Assembly: GCA_039889035.1 (NCBI GenBank)
Contig: JBDQQY010000027.1
Location: 62,001-126,000, forward strand
DNA from: Plantactinospora sp039889035
GTDB lineage: Bacteria; Actinomycetota; Actinomycetes; Mycobacteriales; Micromonosporaceae
Reading direction: 5' to 3'
DNA: 64,000 nucleotides
Both the position numbers and the translations under genes were made by a program. Positions 8,738 through 17,205 of the stretch are shown here, in pieces (the first letter of the stretch is position 1; each line of letters opens with the position of its first letter). The notes under the pieces are model-generated. The model had not been told where the DNA came from. It worked only from the letters and a program-made list of their open reading frames with translations, and did not search any database.

Positions 8738-8780
8738 CGTTCCGTCCGGACCCGTCCACGGGACGGATCCGGACGGAACG
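8738..8780. terminator. Strong bidirectional terminator after pitA
   Basis: Two 20-base arms (8738-8757 and 8761-8780) pair with one mismatch around a 3-base loop ACG. It lies between the converging pitA and subtilase stop codons. Confidence 0.8.
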
Positions 8781-8807
8781 TCGGCGCAGCGCAGCCGGTA
8801 CGGCCGG

Positions 8808-11800
8808 TCAGCGCAGCCGGTAGGCCTGGATGATTGTCTGGGTCACCGAGTTGCCGCCACTGTCGACGGCGGTGGCCCGCAGCGAGGCGTGGCCGGCGCC
8901 GGCCGGGTGGCTGACCGTCGCCACCCATGCCTCCCCGGCACGGCGCAGCGCGCTGCTCCGCCAGCTCTTCCCCCCGTCGTACGAGATCTCCACCGTGAGC
9001 CGCTGGACGGCGACCTTCGGCGCCCCCGGTTGGAACTCCACCCGTAGCGGGATCTCGAAGTCCCGTCCACCGGGCGCGGCGTACCCGGCGTCGAGCACCG
9101 GGAGGAACCGCACGGCCGCAGCGGGCAGTTTGCTGTACCCCTCGCCGCCCGCCGGACCGGAGGAGAAGCTCCAGGCGGCACTGACCTCGGTGCTCAGGTC
9201 AGTGAAGCTCCGCTTCGCCGACACCTCCAGGAGGTACCGGGCGGTGCCGGACGGCACCAGGAACTCGCCGTACCCCGGTGCCGCGCCGGTGTACTCGCCG
9301 ACCAGCGCCCCGTCCCGGTACAGGGCCGTCCGGGCACTGTCGACCCGCGACGTACCCGGATGGCCGGCGGCGTCGGAGTGCAGCGGAACCTCGACCTGGA
9401 TCCGATCGCCGCGTCGGACGATCCCCTGGACCGGCCAGCGGGTGGCCAGGGACGGACCGTACGGGGCGGCGCCCCAGACGACGTGGTAGCGACGCCCGGC
9501 CTGGTACGTCTCCGGTCGCGACTCCAACAGCGTCCGCACGTCCAGCCAGCCCTCCTCCGTCGGCTCGCCGAGGAATATCTCCGAGACCCGTCCCGACTCG
9601 TTGGTGTTGTAGTACTCGACGCGTTGTCCCGGTACCGGCACCGACAGGCCGAACCCGGAGGCCCCGTCCTTCGCCGGGAAGACCACCCGTTCCGCCGCCG
9701 AGCCGCTGCCGGGCCGGAACTGGTGCGTGACGCTGGCCAGCTCGCCGCGACGGTAGTGCCGGGTGAATCCGTCGGGCAGCCTGCCGGCGATGGTCTCGCT
9801 GAGCACGTAGAGGTACGGGCTCGTCGGCTCGTCCGGATCGACCCACTGACTGTCGACCCACGAGACGAACCGGTCCGCCGAGACAGCCGGCCCGAGCTGG
9901 CCGACGAAGTGTCCGGCGTAGCTGTCGCCACCGACGACGAATCCGTACGTCCGTTGGTCTGTCCGGAAGATCGCGGTGGTCTCCGCCATAACCGAAACGG
10001 CGGACGGCTCCGGCACGGTCACCTGGACCGGGCCGCCCCGGCGGGCGTCGAGGGTGACGGTCGTGTCGGCGGCTACCACCAGTTCCGGATCGACGAGCTG
10101 GGTGAACGTGAAGTCGTCGGCTTCCCACACCATGCCGTGCAGGCCGTACCGTCCCTTCGGCAGCCGTACCTCGGCGGTGCCGTCGCCGTCCGGGTCCGGC
10201 ACGTCGACCACGGCGCCGCCGTCGGCCAGCCGCACCAGGGTCGTGCTGTGGCTCCCGGTCGCCGCACCGGTGCGGTCGAGATGGCTGAGCCGGACGGTGT
10301 AGCTCTCCACCTCCTTGGTCACGGAAACCGGGGTCGTCAGCACCGTCGAGCCGCCCCGGGCGACGAGCCGACCGGAGAAGACGCCGTCGGGTCCGTCGAC
10401 ACTGGTGTCCACGGTGATCTCGACCTCGGCCCGGCCACCCGCCGGTACGGTCACCCGGTCGGTGGCGAGCCGGAACATGCCCGCCGGGGCGGGCCGGTCG
10501 TCCGGGCCGGTGACCTCGGCCGTCAGTTCGAGGGTCAGCGCCGCCGTCCCCAGGTTGCGGTAGGCCACCGTACGTCGGATCGGCTCGTCGTCGTGGTGCG
10601 GCCAGGACGTCTCGCCGAACGTGACGCTGGCCGGCTCGGAGACCACCGCCTGACGCACGGCGCGGGCCGCGTCGACCCGGCCGGCGCCCTGGGCGAAGAT
10701 CGGCTGGCCGGGCTGCGGTGCGGCGGCGCCCATCAGCGCGCCCTTGAGCTGCTCTGCGGTCCAGTCCGGATGCTGCTGCGCCAGCAGTGCGACCGCACCG
10801 GCCACGTGCGGACTGGCCATCGACGTACCGGACGCCCTGACGTATTTGTCGCCGGGTAGCGGGATGCCGAGCAGGGTGCCGTCGGCGCGGGCGGCGGCGA
10901 TGTCCACGCCGGGTGCGGTCAGGTCGGGCTTGATCCCGCCGTCCCCGACCCGGGGGCCGCGGCTGGAGAAGTCGGCGAGTCGGTCGCCGCCGTCGACCGC
11001 ACCCACGCTGAGCGCCGCGTCCGCGGTACTGGGCGACGAGACCGGGAGGAGGAACGGATGGTCGTTGCCGGCGGCGACCACGAAGAGCGTGCCGGTCTGC
11101 GCCGTCAGGGTGTCGACGGCCTCCTCCAGCGGATCGACTCCCGGGGTGTCGGTCCTGCCCAGGCTGAGATTGACCACATCCGCGCGCATCTCGACCGCGG
11201 CCCAATGCATCCCGGCCAGGATCGCCGACTCCTGGCAGAAGTCCGTGCAGACCTTGCCCGACAGGAGGGTGGCATCCGGAGCCACTCCCCGGTACCTGCC
11301 GCCCGAGGCGGCGCCGCTGCCGGCGATGATCGAGGCGACGTGGGTACCGTGCCCGACGGTGTCCCTCGGGTCCGGCTCCTCGGTGAAGTTCCGCGCCTCG
11401 GCGACGGTGAGATCGGGATGGCCGCCGTCCACTCCGGAGTCGAGCACCGCGACCCGCACCCCGCGCCCGGTGTAACCGGCCTGATGGGCGGCGGGTACGC
11501 CGATCTGCGGCACGCTGTGCTCGAGCAGGAGGTCGCGCCTGCCGTCGAGCCAGATCTTCTCGATCCCGCCCGCGGTCGTGGCCCGGGCGCCGGCCCGGCT
11601 CCCGGTGACCGCCGCCCACACCTCGCCGGCCCGCGCCTTGGAGACCTCGACCGCCGCACCGCCGATGGTGGCCAGCTCGGCGGTGACCCGGGCACCCTCG
11701 ATCGCCGACGCGGCCCGCCGGTCGCCGTCCCGCGCGTACGTCAGCAGCAGCGGCAGGTTCGTCCGGGCGGCGTCGTCATAGCCGGACCGGACGAGTTCGG

Positions 11801-12209
11801 TGACGTCGAACAGCCGCGGATCCAGCTTGCCGTCCCGCAGCAGCGGTAGCGCGTCGTGCGGCACGACGCTGACCTTCCCGTCGCTCCGACTGGTCAGGAA
11901 GCGGGTGTTGGATCGGCCGGCTCCCGGCCGCACACTCGTTCGCCCGTCGTGCAGCGTCACCCGGTCGCCCGTGAGCAACGTGACCGTGACCGGTCGGTCC
12001 TCGGCGCCCCGGCCGCGTCCGCCGTCCACCGCCGCGGAACTGCCCGCGCCTCGTCCCCGACCATCCGGGGGAACCGTTGCCTGGCTCTCCGCCGCGGCTC
12101 TCCGCCGCCCCGGGTCCTCGGGCGGGTCCGCCCAGCCGGCCGTCTGCGTGCCGAGCAGGAGCGTGAGCACGCATCCTGCGGCAGTGACCGATCTGCTTAC
12201 TGGTCGCAT
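8808..12209 (-). CDS. Secreted S8 family serine peptidase (subtilase)
   Basis: About 1133 residues. The first 25-30 residues are a Sec signal (basic MRPVSR, hydrophobic core, cut near AGWA). The catalytic triad is visible as Asp257 (VRVAVLDSGVD), His287 (GHGTHVAS) and Ser463 (SGTSMASPH). The pro-region holds VTVTLLTGDRVTL, common in actinomycete subtilases. The last 600 residues are beta-rich, probably Ig/Fn3-like modules for substrate or surface binding; no sortase motif is seen. Start: ATG at 12209 has GGAGG five bases upstream; two earlier in-frame starts (12233, 12320) have poorer sites and would bury the signal peptide. Substrate unknown. Confidence 0.88.
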   Translation of the reverse strand: MRPVSRSVTAAGCVLTLLLGTQTAGWADPPEDPGRRRAAAESQATVPPDGRGRGAGSSAAVDGGRGRGAEDRPVTVTLLTGDRVTLHDGRTSVRPGAGRSNTRFLTSRSDGKVSVVPHDALPLLRDGKLDPRLFDVTELVRSGYDDAARTNLPLLLTYARDGDRRAASAIEGARVTAELATIGGAAVEVSKARAGEVWAAVTGSRAGARATTAGGIEKIWLDGRRDLLLEHSVPQIGVPAAHQAGYTGRGVRVAVLDSGVDGGHPDLTVAEARNFTEEPDPRDTVGHGTHVASIIAGSGAASGGRYRGVAPDATLLSGKVCTDFCQESAILAGMHWAAVEMRADVVNLSLGRTDTPGVDPLEEAVDTLTAQTGTLFVVAAGNDHPFLLPVSSPSTADAALSVGAVDGGDRLADFSSRGPRVGDGGIKPDLTAPGVDIAAARADGTLLGIPLPGDKYVRASGTSMASPHVAGAVALLAQQHPDWTAEQLKGALMGAAAPQPGQPIFAQGAGRVDAARAVRQAVVSEPASVTFGETSWPHHDDEPIRRTVAYRNLGTAALTLELTAEVTGPDDRPAPAGMFRLATDRVTVPAGGRAEVEITVDTSVDGPDGVFSGRLVARGGSTVLTTPVSVTKEVESYTVRLSHLDRTGAATGSHSTTLVRLADGGAVVDVPDPDGDGTAEVRLPKGRYGLHGMVWEADDFTFTQLVDPELVVAADTTVTLDARRGGPVQVTVPEPSAVSVMAETTAIFRTDQRTYGFVVGGDSYAGHFVGQLGPAVSADRFVSWVDSQWVDPDEPTSPYLYVLSETIAGRLPDGFTRHYRRGELASVTHQFRPGSGSAAERVVFPAKDGASGFGLSVPVPGQRVEYYNTNESGRVSEIFLGEPTEEGWLDVRTLLESRPETYQAGRRYHVVWGAAPYGPSLATRWPVQGIVRRGDRIQVEVPLHSDAAGHPGTSRVDSARTALYRDGALVGEYTGAAPGYGEFLVPSGTARYLLEVSAKRSFTDLSTEVSAAWSFSSGPAGGEGYSKLPAAAVRFLPVLDAGYAAPGGRDFEIPLRVEFQPGAPKVAVQRLTVEISYDGGKSWRSSALRRAGEAWVATVSHPAGAGHASLRATAVDSGGNSVTQTIIQAYRLR

Positions 12210-12400
12210 CGCAACCTCCACGCGAGGGGTCATCGCAATCTCGACGCCTGGCGCGGGCCGACGGTGACATTTCAGTGCGGTTGCGGCGAAGGACCGGACG
12301 AATCGCCCGCACGCCGTCACCGGGCCGCGCCGGTGAAATCCGGCCGCAGCGGCTCAGCGACCAGGCGCGATGCCGGACGGCACGCGAAGCCGGCGCCCGA

Positions 12401-13396
12401 TCAGGGGTAGGTCACCCCGATCTGCTCCCGGATGTCGTCGAGCAGGCCCATCACCTCCAGGGTGGCGGCGTGCGGCACCAGCGGGCTCTCCAGCAGCCCG
12501 GCGGCGAGGCAGCGCTGCACCTCGGCCGCCTCGTGCTGATAACCGGAGCCGGCGAGGTCGACCGGCAGCAGCTCCGGGTCGGCACCGTCCCGGAGCAGGG
12601 TGACCTGGCCCGACCGGTAGAACGGCGGCGCCAGCTCGATCCGGCCGGTCCGCCCGGTGATCGCCGCCGCCGCCCGGGTCGCGCCGATCATGCCGCAGCT
12701 CAGCGTGGCGACCGCGCCCGAGTCGTAGCCGAGGATGACCCCGGTGTTCTCGTCGACCCCCTCCGGGCTGATCTTCGCCCAGGAGCGGACCTGGTCCGGC
12801 AGGCCGAGCAGCAGGTGCGCCAGGCTGATCGGATAGACCCCGAGGTCCAGCAGGGCGCCGCCGCCGAGCGCCCGGGCCCGCATCCGGTGCTCGGGCGGGA
12901 ACGGCCCGCCAACCCCGAAGTCCGCCTGCACGCTGGTCACCTCGCCGATCGCGCCGTCGGCGATCAGCTCCAGGATCCGGAGTACGACCGGGTTGCACCG
13001 CATCCACATCGCCTCCATCAGGAAGCGGTCGTTGGCGGTGGCGACGTCGACGAGCCGCTGGGCGGCGGCCCGGTCCAGGGTGATCGGCTTCTCGACGAGT
13101 ACCGCCCGGCCGGCGTCCAGGCAGGCCATCGTGGCGTCGAAGTGCGCCGCGTGCGGGGTGGCGACGTAGACCACGTCGATGTCGTCGTCGGCGGCGAACT
13201 CCTGCCACGACCCGTACGCCCGGGGGACCCCGTGCCGGTCCGCGAAGGCGCGGGCGGTCTCCTCCGTACGGGAGCCGACGGCGACGACCTCGGCGTCCGG
13301 CAGCAGCCGGAGATCCTCCACGAAGGTGGCGGCGATGTAACCGGTGGCCAGGATGCCCCAACGTGTCCTGCTGCCGGGGCTGGATTGCTGCGCCAT
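12401..13396 (-). CDS. Gfo/Idh/MocA family NAD(P)-dependent oxidoreductase
   Basis: A 331-residue protein. The N-terminal Rossmann fold starts RWGILATGYIAATF. The family signature VEKPITLD (about residues 100-107) carries the catalytic Lys of this group. The C-terminal alpha/beta domain has GGGALLDLGVYPISLAH, with the Asp/His pair of dehydrogenases acting on sugars or dihydrodiols. GAAGAGG lies four bases before the ATG. It stands alone, so the substrate (a sugar, inositol or trans-dihydrodiol) cannot be decided. Confidence 0.85.
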   Translation of the reverse strand: MAQQSSPGSRTRWGILATGYIAATFVEDLRLLPDAEVVAVGSRTEETARAFADRHGVPRAYGSWQEFAADDDIDVVYVATPHAAHFDATMACLDAGRAVLVEKPITLDRAAAQRLVDVATANDRFLMEAMWMRCNPVVLRILELIADGAIGEVTSVQADFGVGGPFPPEHRMRARALGGGALLDLGVYPISLAHLLLGLPDQVRSWAKISPEGVDENTGVILGYDSGAVATLSCGMIGATRAAAAITGRTGRIELAPPFYRSGQVTLLRDGADPELLPVDLAGSGYQHEAAEVQRCLAAGLLESPLVPHAATLEVMGLLDDIREQIGVTYP

Positions 13397-13568
13397 GGAA
13401 CCTCTTCAACTACGGTCGGCGGGTACCCCCGCCGGTCAACGGCACGGGAAACAGACCTGAAGCATCCCCAGCGACCCAAGGCGAGGCAACCGCGCCCGGT
13501 CTGAACAGGCGTCGTCGCAGGGTCTCCAGGCGAGACACCCGTCGCGCCTCCATGTCCCACACCCGGGG

Positions 13569-13629
13569 ACAGACAAGACAGCGCCCCGCCGCCCGGGTTG
13601 ACGGGTAGCAGGGCGCTGGCCGTGTCTGT
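13569..13629 (-). terminator. Long interrupted hairpin downstream of DUF397 gene
   Basis: CAGCGCCC (from 13579) pairs with GGGCGCTG (to 13618), and outer arms ACAGACA (13569-13575) and TGTCTGT (13623-13629) also pair. It starts just after the DUF397 stop codon. Confidence 0.6.
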
Positions 13630-13636
13630 GGCGCGG

Positions 13637-13828
13637 CTACGACCGGCGGGCTACCTCGGTGACGAACGACCGCCACGCGCCCGAGGCAAACGTCAGGGTG
13701 CCGCCGTCACGATCCTTGGTGTCCCGGACCAGGACGCGGCCGGGCAGGTTGTCGGCCACCTCGACGCACGCCGAGCCGTTCGCGTTGCTCCGGCTGGCCT
13801 TGCGCCAGCGAGGATCGGTGGCGCTCAT
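13637..13828 (-). CDS. DUF397 domain protein
   Basis: A 63-residue protein with the DUF397 pattern: WRKASRSNANGSACVEVA, then VLVRDTKDRDGGTLTF and WRSFV. These small proteins almost always pair with an XRE/DUF5753 regulator in actinomycetes, and some pairs act in morphological control (BldB-like, WhiJ-like systems). Its ATG overlaps the stop of the upstream regulator by four bases (ATGA), so it was built as the second gene of that operon. The regulator is broken here, so this copy may be orphaned. Confidence 0.9.
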   Translation of the reverse strand: MSATDPRWRKASRSNANGSACVEVADNLPGRVLVRDTKDRDGGTLTFASGAWRSFVTEVARRS

Positions 13829-14390
13829 AGCTCACTCGCAATCTTCATGATCAAGTCTCGGGACAGGTCGCAGGGCAGTGCGACCGCACTTACAGCCTGC
13901 CAGGCGCGATCGAGCGCGACAACCTTATCCGTGTCCGTGACCAGCCGCCCCTGTAGCTGGTCATCGAGGTAGCCGACCACCCGCCCGTCGCCGAGCGTGG
14001 CGAGCATGAACGGCCCGGACAGACCGATGTAGAGCCCGGCGCTGACCGGGACGACATGTATGAAGGTCCGGGGACGCTGTCCGACCTTACCAACCAACTA
14101 AGTTGCCCCCGCAGCGTCGCCGGGTCGCCTCGGCGTAGCGCTCCCTCATCGATCGCGAATTGGCAAACCGGCGGATCGTCACGGTCGTCAAAGACTGACG
14201 TTTGCCGGTCGAGCCGAACCGACACGTACTGTTCGGCCTGCGCCTCGGTCAGCAGGCCGCTACGCAGGATCATGTGGGCGTACGCCTCGGTCTGTAGCAG
14301 ACCTGGGATGACGGTTGGCTCGTACCACCGGAGCGCGGTCGCCTCCCGCTCCACCTCCGGCCACGGCCGGAACCACTCCGGCGGCTCGGT
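13825..14390 (-). pseudogene. XRE/DUF5753 regulator: HTH domain lost, frameshifted
   Basis: Two frames together encode a DUF5753 domain. The first (to about 14100) runs PPEWFRPWPEVEREATALRW, GLLQTEAYAHMILR, FAIDEGALRRG. The second picks up as GQRPRTFIHVVPVSAGLYIG, LGDGRVVGYLDDQLQG and ends in the ATGA overlap with DUF397. The switch needs a one-base indel near 14085-14100. Upstream of PPEW (about 14388) no helix-turn-helix can be found; the sequence changes at once into the 5' part of the opposite-strand gene. So the DNA-binding half is missing and the remainder is out of frame. A sequencing error could explain the frameshift but not the missing domain. Confidence 0.8.
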
Positions 14391-14395
14391 CGTCG

Positions 14396-14631
14396 TTGTC
14401 CCCCGCGCCGGTTCGCTTTCTGCGTGGCGATGTGATCGAGGTCGGCGCCGAGCACTACAGCTACGGCGACGAGCTGCTACGGCTGCGGGTCGAGGAGATC
14501 TTGCGCCGGTTCGATAATGGCTGGGTCGAGGTGTACGGGGTGGCGATTCCGGCCGTGACTGTGGCCGGCGGTATGCGGTCGTCGACCCGGCACATATGCG
14601 GGTGGCCCATCGAGCGCGTCGCGCCGCGTGA
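14396..14631 (+). pseudogene. Small conserved actinomycete protein, probably truncated and frameshifted
   Basis: From about 14411 the frame reads FLRGDVIEVGAEHYSYGDE, LRLRVEEILRRF and WVEVYGVAIP, resembling small (80-100 residue) proteins that neighbour XRE/DUF5753 genes in Micromonosporaceae (recognised from memory). No start with a ribosome site exists; a TTG at 14396 is the only candidate. After about 14560 the likely continuation is in the next frame (RRYAVVDPAHMRVAHRARR), ending in a TGA that overlaps the following ATG at 14631. This suggests a lost 5' end plus a one-base indel. Confidence 0.5.
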
Positions 14632-14894
14632 TGTGGCGTCCGTTCGCCCGGTTCCGGGTGCACCTACCGACCCGTCCGCGATATCTGTGCCGGTACTGCG
14701 GCGCCCCGTGGCCGTGCTCACCGGCTCGGCTGCGGCTGCTGACCAGGTACCGTGATGACCCGCCCGGTCTGTTGCTGCACCTTGGCGCCTACTTCTACGC
14801 CGCGCTGGCCGACCAGCCACACACGCCCCCGGGTGGCCTGATCCGGCAATTCTTCGGGTGGCTGCCCGCGGAGATTACGAACCCCGAGCCCTGA
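14631..14894 (+). CDS. Small conserved hypothetical protein with paired cysteines
   Basis: An 87-residue protein (GTG at 14628 is an alternative start). Its N-terminal half has LPTRPRYLCRYCGAPWPC, a CxxC...C knuckle, followed by ARLRLLTRYRDDP. Similar proteins sit beside XRE/DUF397 loci in Micromonosporaceae, sometimes labelled flavin reductase, which nothing in the sequence supports. The ATG overlaps the TGA of the upstream broken gene (TGATG). It may still be intact. Function unknown. Confidence 0.6.
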   Translation: MWRPFARFRVHLPTRPRYLCRYCGAPWPCSPARLRLLTRYRDDPPGLLLHLGAYFYAALADQPHTPPGGLIRQFFGWLPAEITNPEP

Positions 14895-14958
14895 CGCCTC
14901 ATCACCCGACTGACACGCCCCGGACGGCCGGGTCCCAAGATGGCCATGAGGGAGTTGA

Positions 14959-15780
14959 TCATGGGATCGTGATGACGAGCGCTTCCGCGGTCGATGTCGG
15001 TGGGCTCTGGACGCGAGGATCAGCCATGACAAGGTGCAGGTCAACCCTGCCCAGCGAAAGCAGCTCTGAGCGAAATCCCGCGACATTCCCACAGAATGTC
15101 AACCGACAACCGGGGGCGGCGACGCGACGGATCTCGTCACGACCTGCGCTGCTCGAGCCGTCCATAGAGATCGGCGTGTCCCGCATGCAGATGTTCTGCA
15201 CCGAATGATCGCTCAGGGTGGTGGTGAGTGGTCTCGGCGCGATCAGTCCCGAACCGACCACAAAGTCCTCGAATCCCAGGTAATCGGTCTCGTGTTCGCC
15301 ACCGATGTTGACGCTCCGCCCGGGCAGCGGGTTCACCGGCAGGCCGAAGTGGTTCACGCGCCCCCCGGAGCCTGGTGCAGAGAAGTGGGACAAAGGGCAC
15401 GCCGAGTGATCGTGCGGTGCCCCAAGAACGGTCGTGGAGACAAATTCGTCGGTTGCGACCGCCTCCTCCTCGAAAATCGACATCTCATTGTCGAGGCTCT
15501 GCAACGTCCCTTTGCCGACAATGTTGTCGGGGATCGTCTGGCCCGGCCCTAGGATGTCGCGGGCATCCTTGAAATCGAAAACTGCGGTTGCCGTCGCTTC
15601 CCCGTACACGCCGTCGATGACGAGGAAACCGGCGCCATCACTCAGCAGGCTGAGCGCAATCTGGAGGCATGCTACATGGGCGCCCCGGCTACCGGGAACG
15701 ATGTGCGCGGCATCGTCAACAAGGCACGCATCGAGCTTGGGGTTCGGAGGATCGGTGAAGAGTCGTGAAACGAGTGACAT
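14959..15780 (-). CDS. Protein with peptidoglycan-binding-like domain, lower GC than neighbours
   Basis: From the ATG at 15780 this gives 273 residues; other starts lie at 15843, 15918 and a TTG at 15951, and none has a convincing ribosome site. Residues about 30-100 resemble a PG_binding_1 repeat: GSRGAHVACLQIALSLL, then IDGVYGEATATAVFDFK and IVGKGTLQSLDNEM. The rest is not recognisable. It contains His/Cys-rich HDHSACPLSHF and no membrane segment. The base composition is visibly less GC-rich than the flanking genes, which suggests recent transfer. Role unknown. Confidence 0.6.
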   Translation of the reverse strand: MSLVSRLFTDPPNPKLDACLVDDAAHIVPGSRGAHVACLQIALSLLSDGAGFLVIDGVYGEATATAVFDFKDARDILGPGQTIPDNIVGKGTLQSLDNEMSIFEEEAVATDEFVSTTVLGAPHDHSACPLSHFSAPGSGGRVNHFGLPVNPLPGRSVNIGGEHETDYLGFEDFVVGSGLIAPRPLTTTLSDHSVQNICMRDTPISMDGSSSAGRDEIRRVAAPGCRLTFCGNVAGFRSELLSLGRVDLHLVMADPRVQSPPTSTAEALVITIP

Positions 15781-15951
15781 GATCGACTTGATGCCCGATT
15801 GCGCCGAGACGGCGCAGCCACTTCGCGCCGAAAGGGTGGGCATGTTGTAAACCGAACAGAACTCTGACAACCAAGATTCCCAACGCCACGCGCCGACTTC
15901 CGAGCCCGAACGCCTCATCCGTGCGCCGCAGTACCGCGCCACTCTCGTCAA

Positions 15952-16276
15952 CGGCTATCGCGACCACCGCCGTTGGCAACGTGAGCTTCTGAAGAAGGGG
16001 TGCGGCCGGCTGGGGTGACCCGGCAGTACTCCGGTATCGCGGGCCGGGTCGAGAACTGTCAGTGGGCGTACTCCTCGCCTACGGCTCGCCACGCGGTCAT
16101 GCGCTGCTTGACCGGCAGTTGTGCCTGGCGGTGTCGTGGACCGATGACCGCAACCGATGCCGGGCGGCCGGCGTCCCCGACTCATGTGCGGCTCCGTGGC
16201 CGAGCACCCTGCCGCGCCGACCGGCTCCCCTTACACAAGATCGCGGCTGCCCGGGCGGCCGCACTACCCTCGCCAC
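15952..16276. other. No convincing gene
   Basis: About 325 bases between the PG-binding-like gene and the NUDIX gene. Open frames here look like chance. The only signal is TACCCT at 16265-16270, six bases before the NUDIX ATG, a probable leaderless -10 box. Confidence 0.5.
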
Positions 16277-17107
16277 ATGACCAGCTTTGCCGCCCCGGAG
16301 TCGATCGCCGCACACGCCCGCCGGTTCTACGCCGAGGGCGGTACGCCGGTGCCGCCCCGGCCGGCCGCGACCGTACTGCTGCTCCGGCCGGCCGCCTCGG
16401 GTCGGGACGGCTTCGAGGTGTACATGATCCGCCGCGCCGCCACCATGACCTTCGGCGGCATGTACGCCTTCCCAGGCGGCAGCGTCGACCCCGGCGACTC
16501 GGAGATCCGGCTGGACTGGTCCGGCCCCGGCCCGGCGGACTGGGGGAACCGGCTCGGCCAGCCGCCCGGACCGGCCCAGGCGCTGGTCTGCGCGGCGGCC
16601 CGGGAGGTCTTCGAGGAGGCGGGCGTGCTGCTCGCCGGCCCGGACCACGACACGGTGGTCGGCGACGTCAGCGGCGAGGAGTGGGAGCGGGCCCGGCAGG
16701 CGCTGGTGAACCGGCGTACCGGCTTCGCCGACCTGCTCCGGGACTGCCGGCTCACCCTCCGCTCCGACCTGCTGCTGCCGTGGAGCCGGTGGGTCACGCC
16801 GGAGTTCGAGCCGCGCCGCTTCGACACGTACTTCTTCGTGGCGCTGCTGCCGTCCGGGCAGGTGCCCCGGGACGTCTCCGGGGAGGCCGACCACACGATG
16901 TGGATCCGTCCGGCGGAGGCGCTGGCCCGGTTCGAGGCGGGCGAGATCGCCATGCTCCCGCCCACGGTCATCACGCTGACCGAGATCGGCGACTGCGCGG
17001 ACCTGGCCGGGGTGCCTGCCGCCGCGGCTGTGCGGGACGCCGGCACCCCGGTCATGCCCCGCTTCGCCCAGGCCGAGGACGGCACCCCGCACTTCGTGCT
17101 GGACTGA
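16277..17107 (+). CDS. NUDIX hydrolase, NUDT7/NUDT19-like
   Basis: A 276-residue NUDIX protein. The Nudix box is split: GGMYAFPGGSVDPGD at about residues 57-72, then, after a 40-residue insert, AAAREVFEEAGVLL with the metal-binding REVFEE. A split box, the N-terminal RPAATVLLLRP and the late HTMWIRPAEAL segment are typical of the group related to CoA and ADP-sugar hydrolases. The actual substrate is unknown. The ATG at 16277 lies six bases after a -10-like TACCCT, so a leaderless transcript is likely; a further upstream frame exists but lacks support. Confidence 0.85.
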   Translation: MTSFAAPESIAAHARRFYAEGGTPVPPRPAATVLLLRPAASGRDGFEVYMIRRAATMTFGGMYAFPGGSVDPGDSEIRLDWSGPGPADWGNRLGQPPGPAQALVCAAAREVFEEAGVLLAGPDHDTVVGDVSGEEWERARQALVNRRTGFADLLRDCRLTLRSDLLLPWSRWVTPEFEPRRFDTYFFVALLPSGQVPRDVSGEADHTMWIRPAEALARFEAGEIAMLPPTVITLTEIGDCADLAGVPAAAAVRDAGTPVMPRFAQAEDGTPHFVLD

Positions 17108-17125
17108 GCTGAGCCGCGGAATCGG

Positions 17126-17177
17126 ATGATCCCGGAGAGTTCGGCCGCTGGGAACCAGCCGAACTCCCCGGGATCAT
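17126..17177. terminator. Bidirectional terminator between NUDIX gene and pstB
   Basis: Arms 17126-17145 and 17158-17177 are 20 bases each and pair with one mismatch around a 12-base loop. It serves the converging NUDIX and pst transcripts. Confidence 0.8.
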
Positions 17178-17205
17178 GGAGGAGCGAGCGTACGGAGCGC
17201 GTCGG

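Noticed and set aside
15716..15979. Minus-strand frame beginning AVVAIAVDESGAVLRR
   Set aside because: It looks protein-like for only 20 residues and then overlaps the PG-binding-like gene in another frame; no family.
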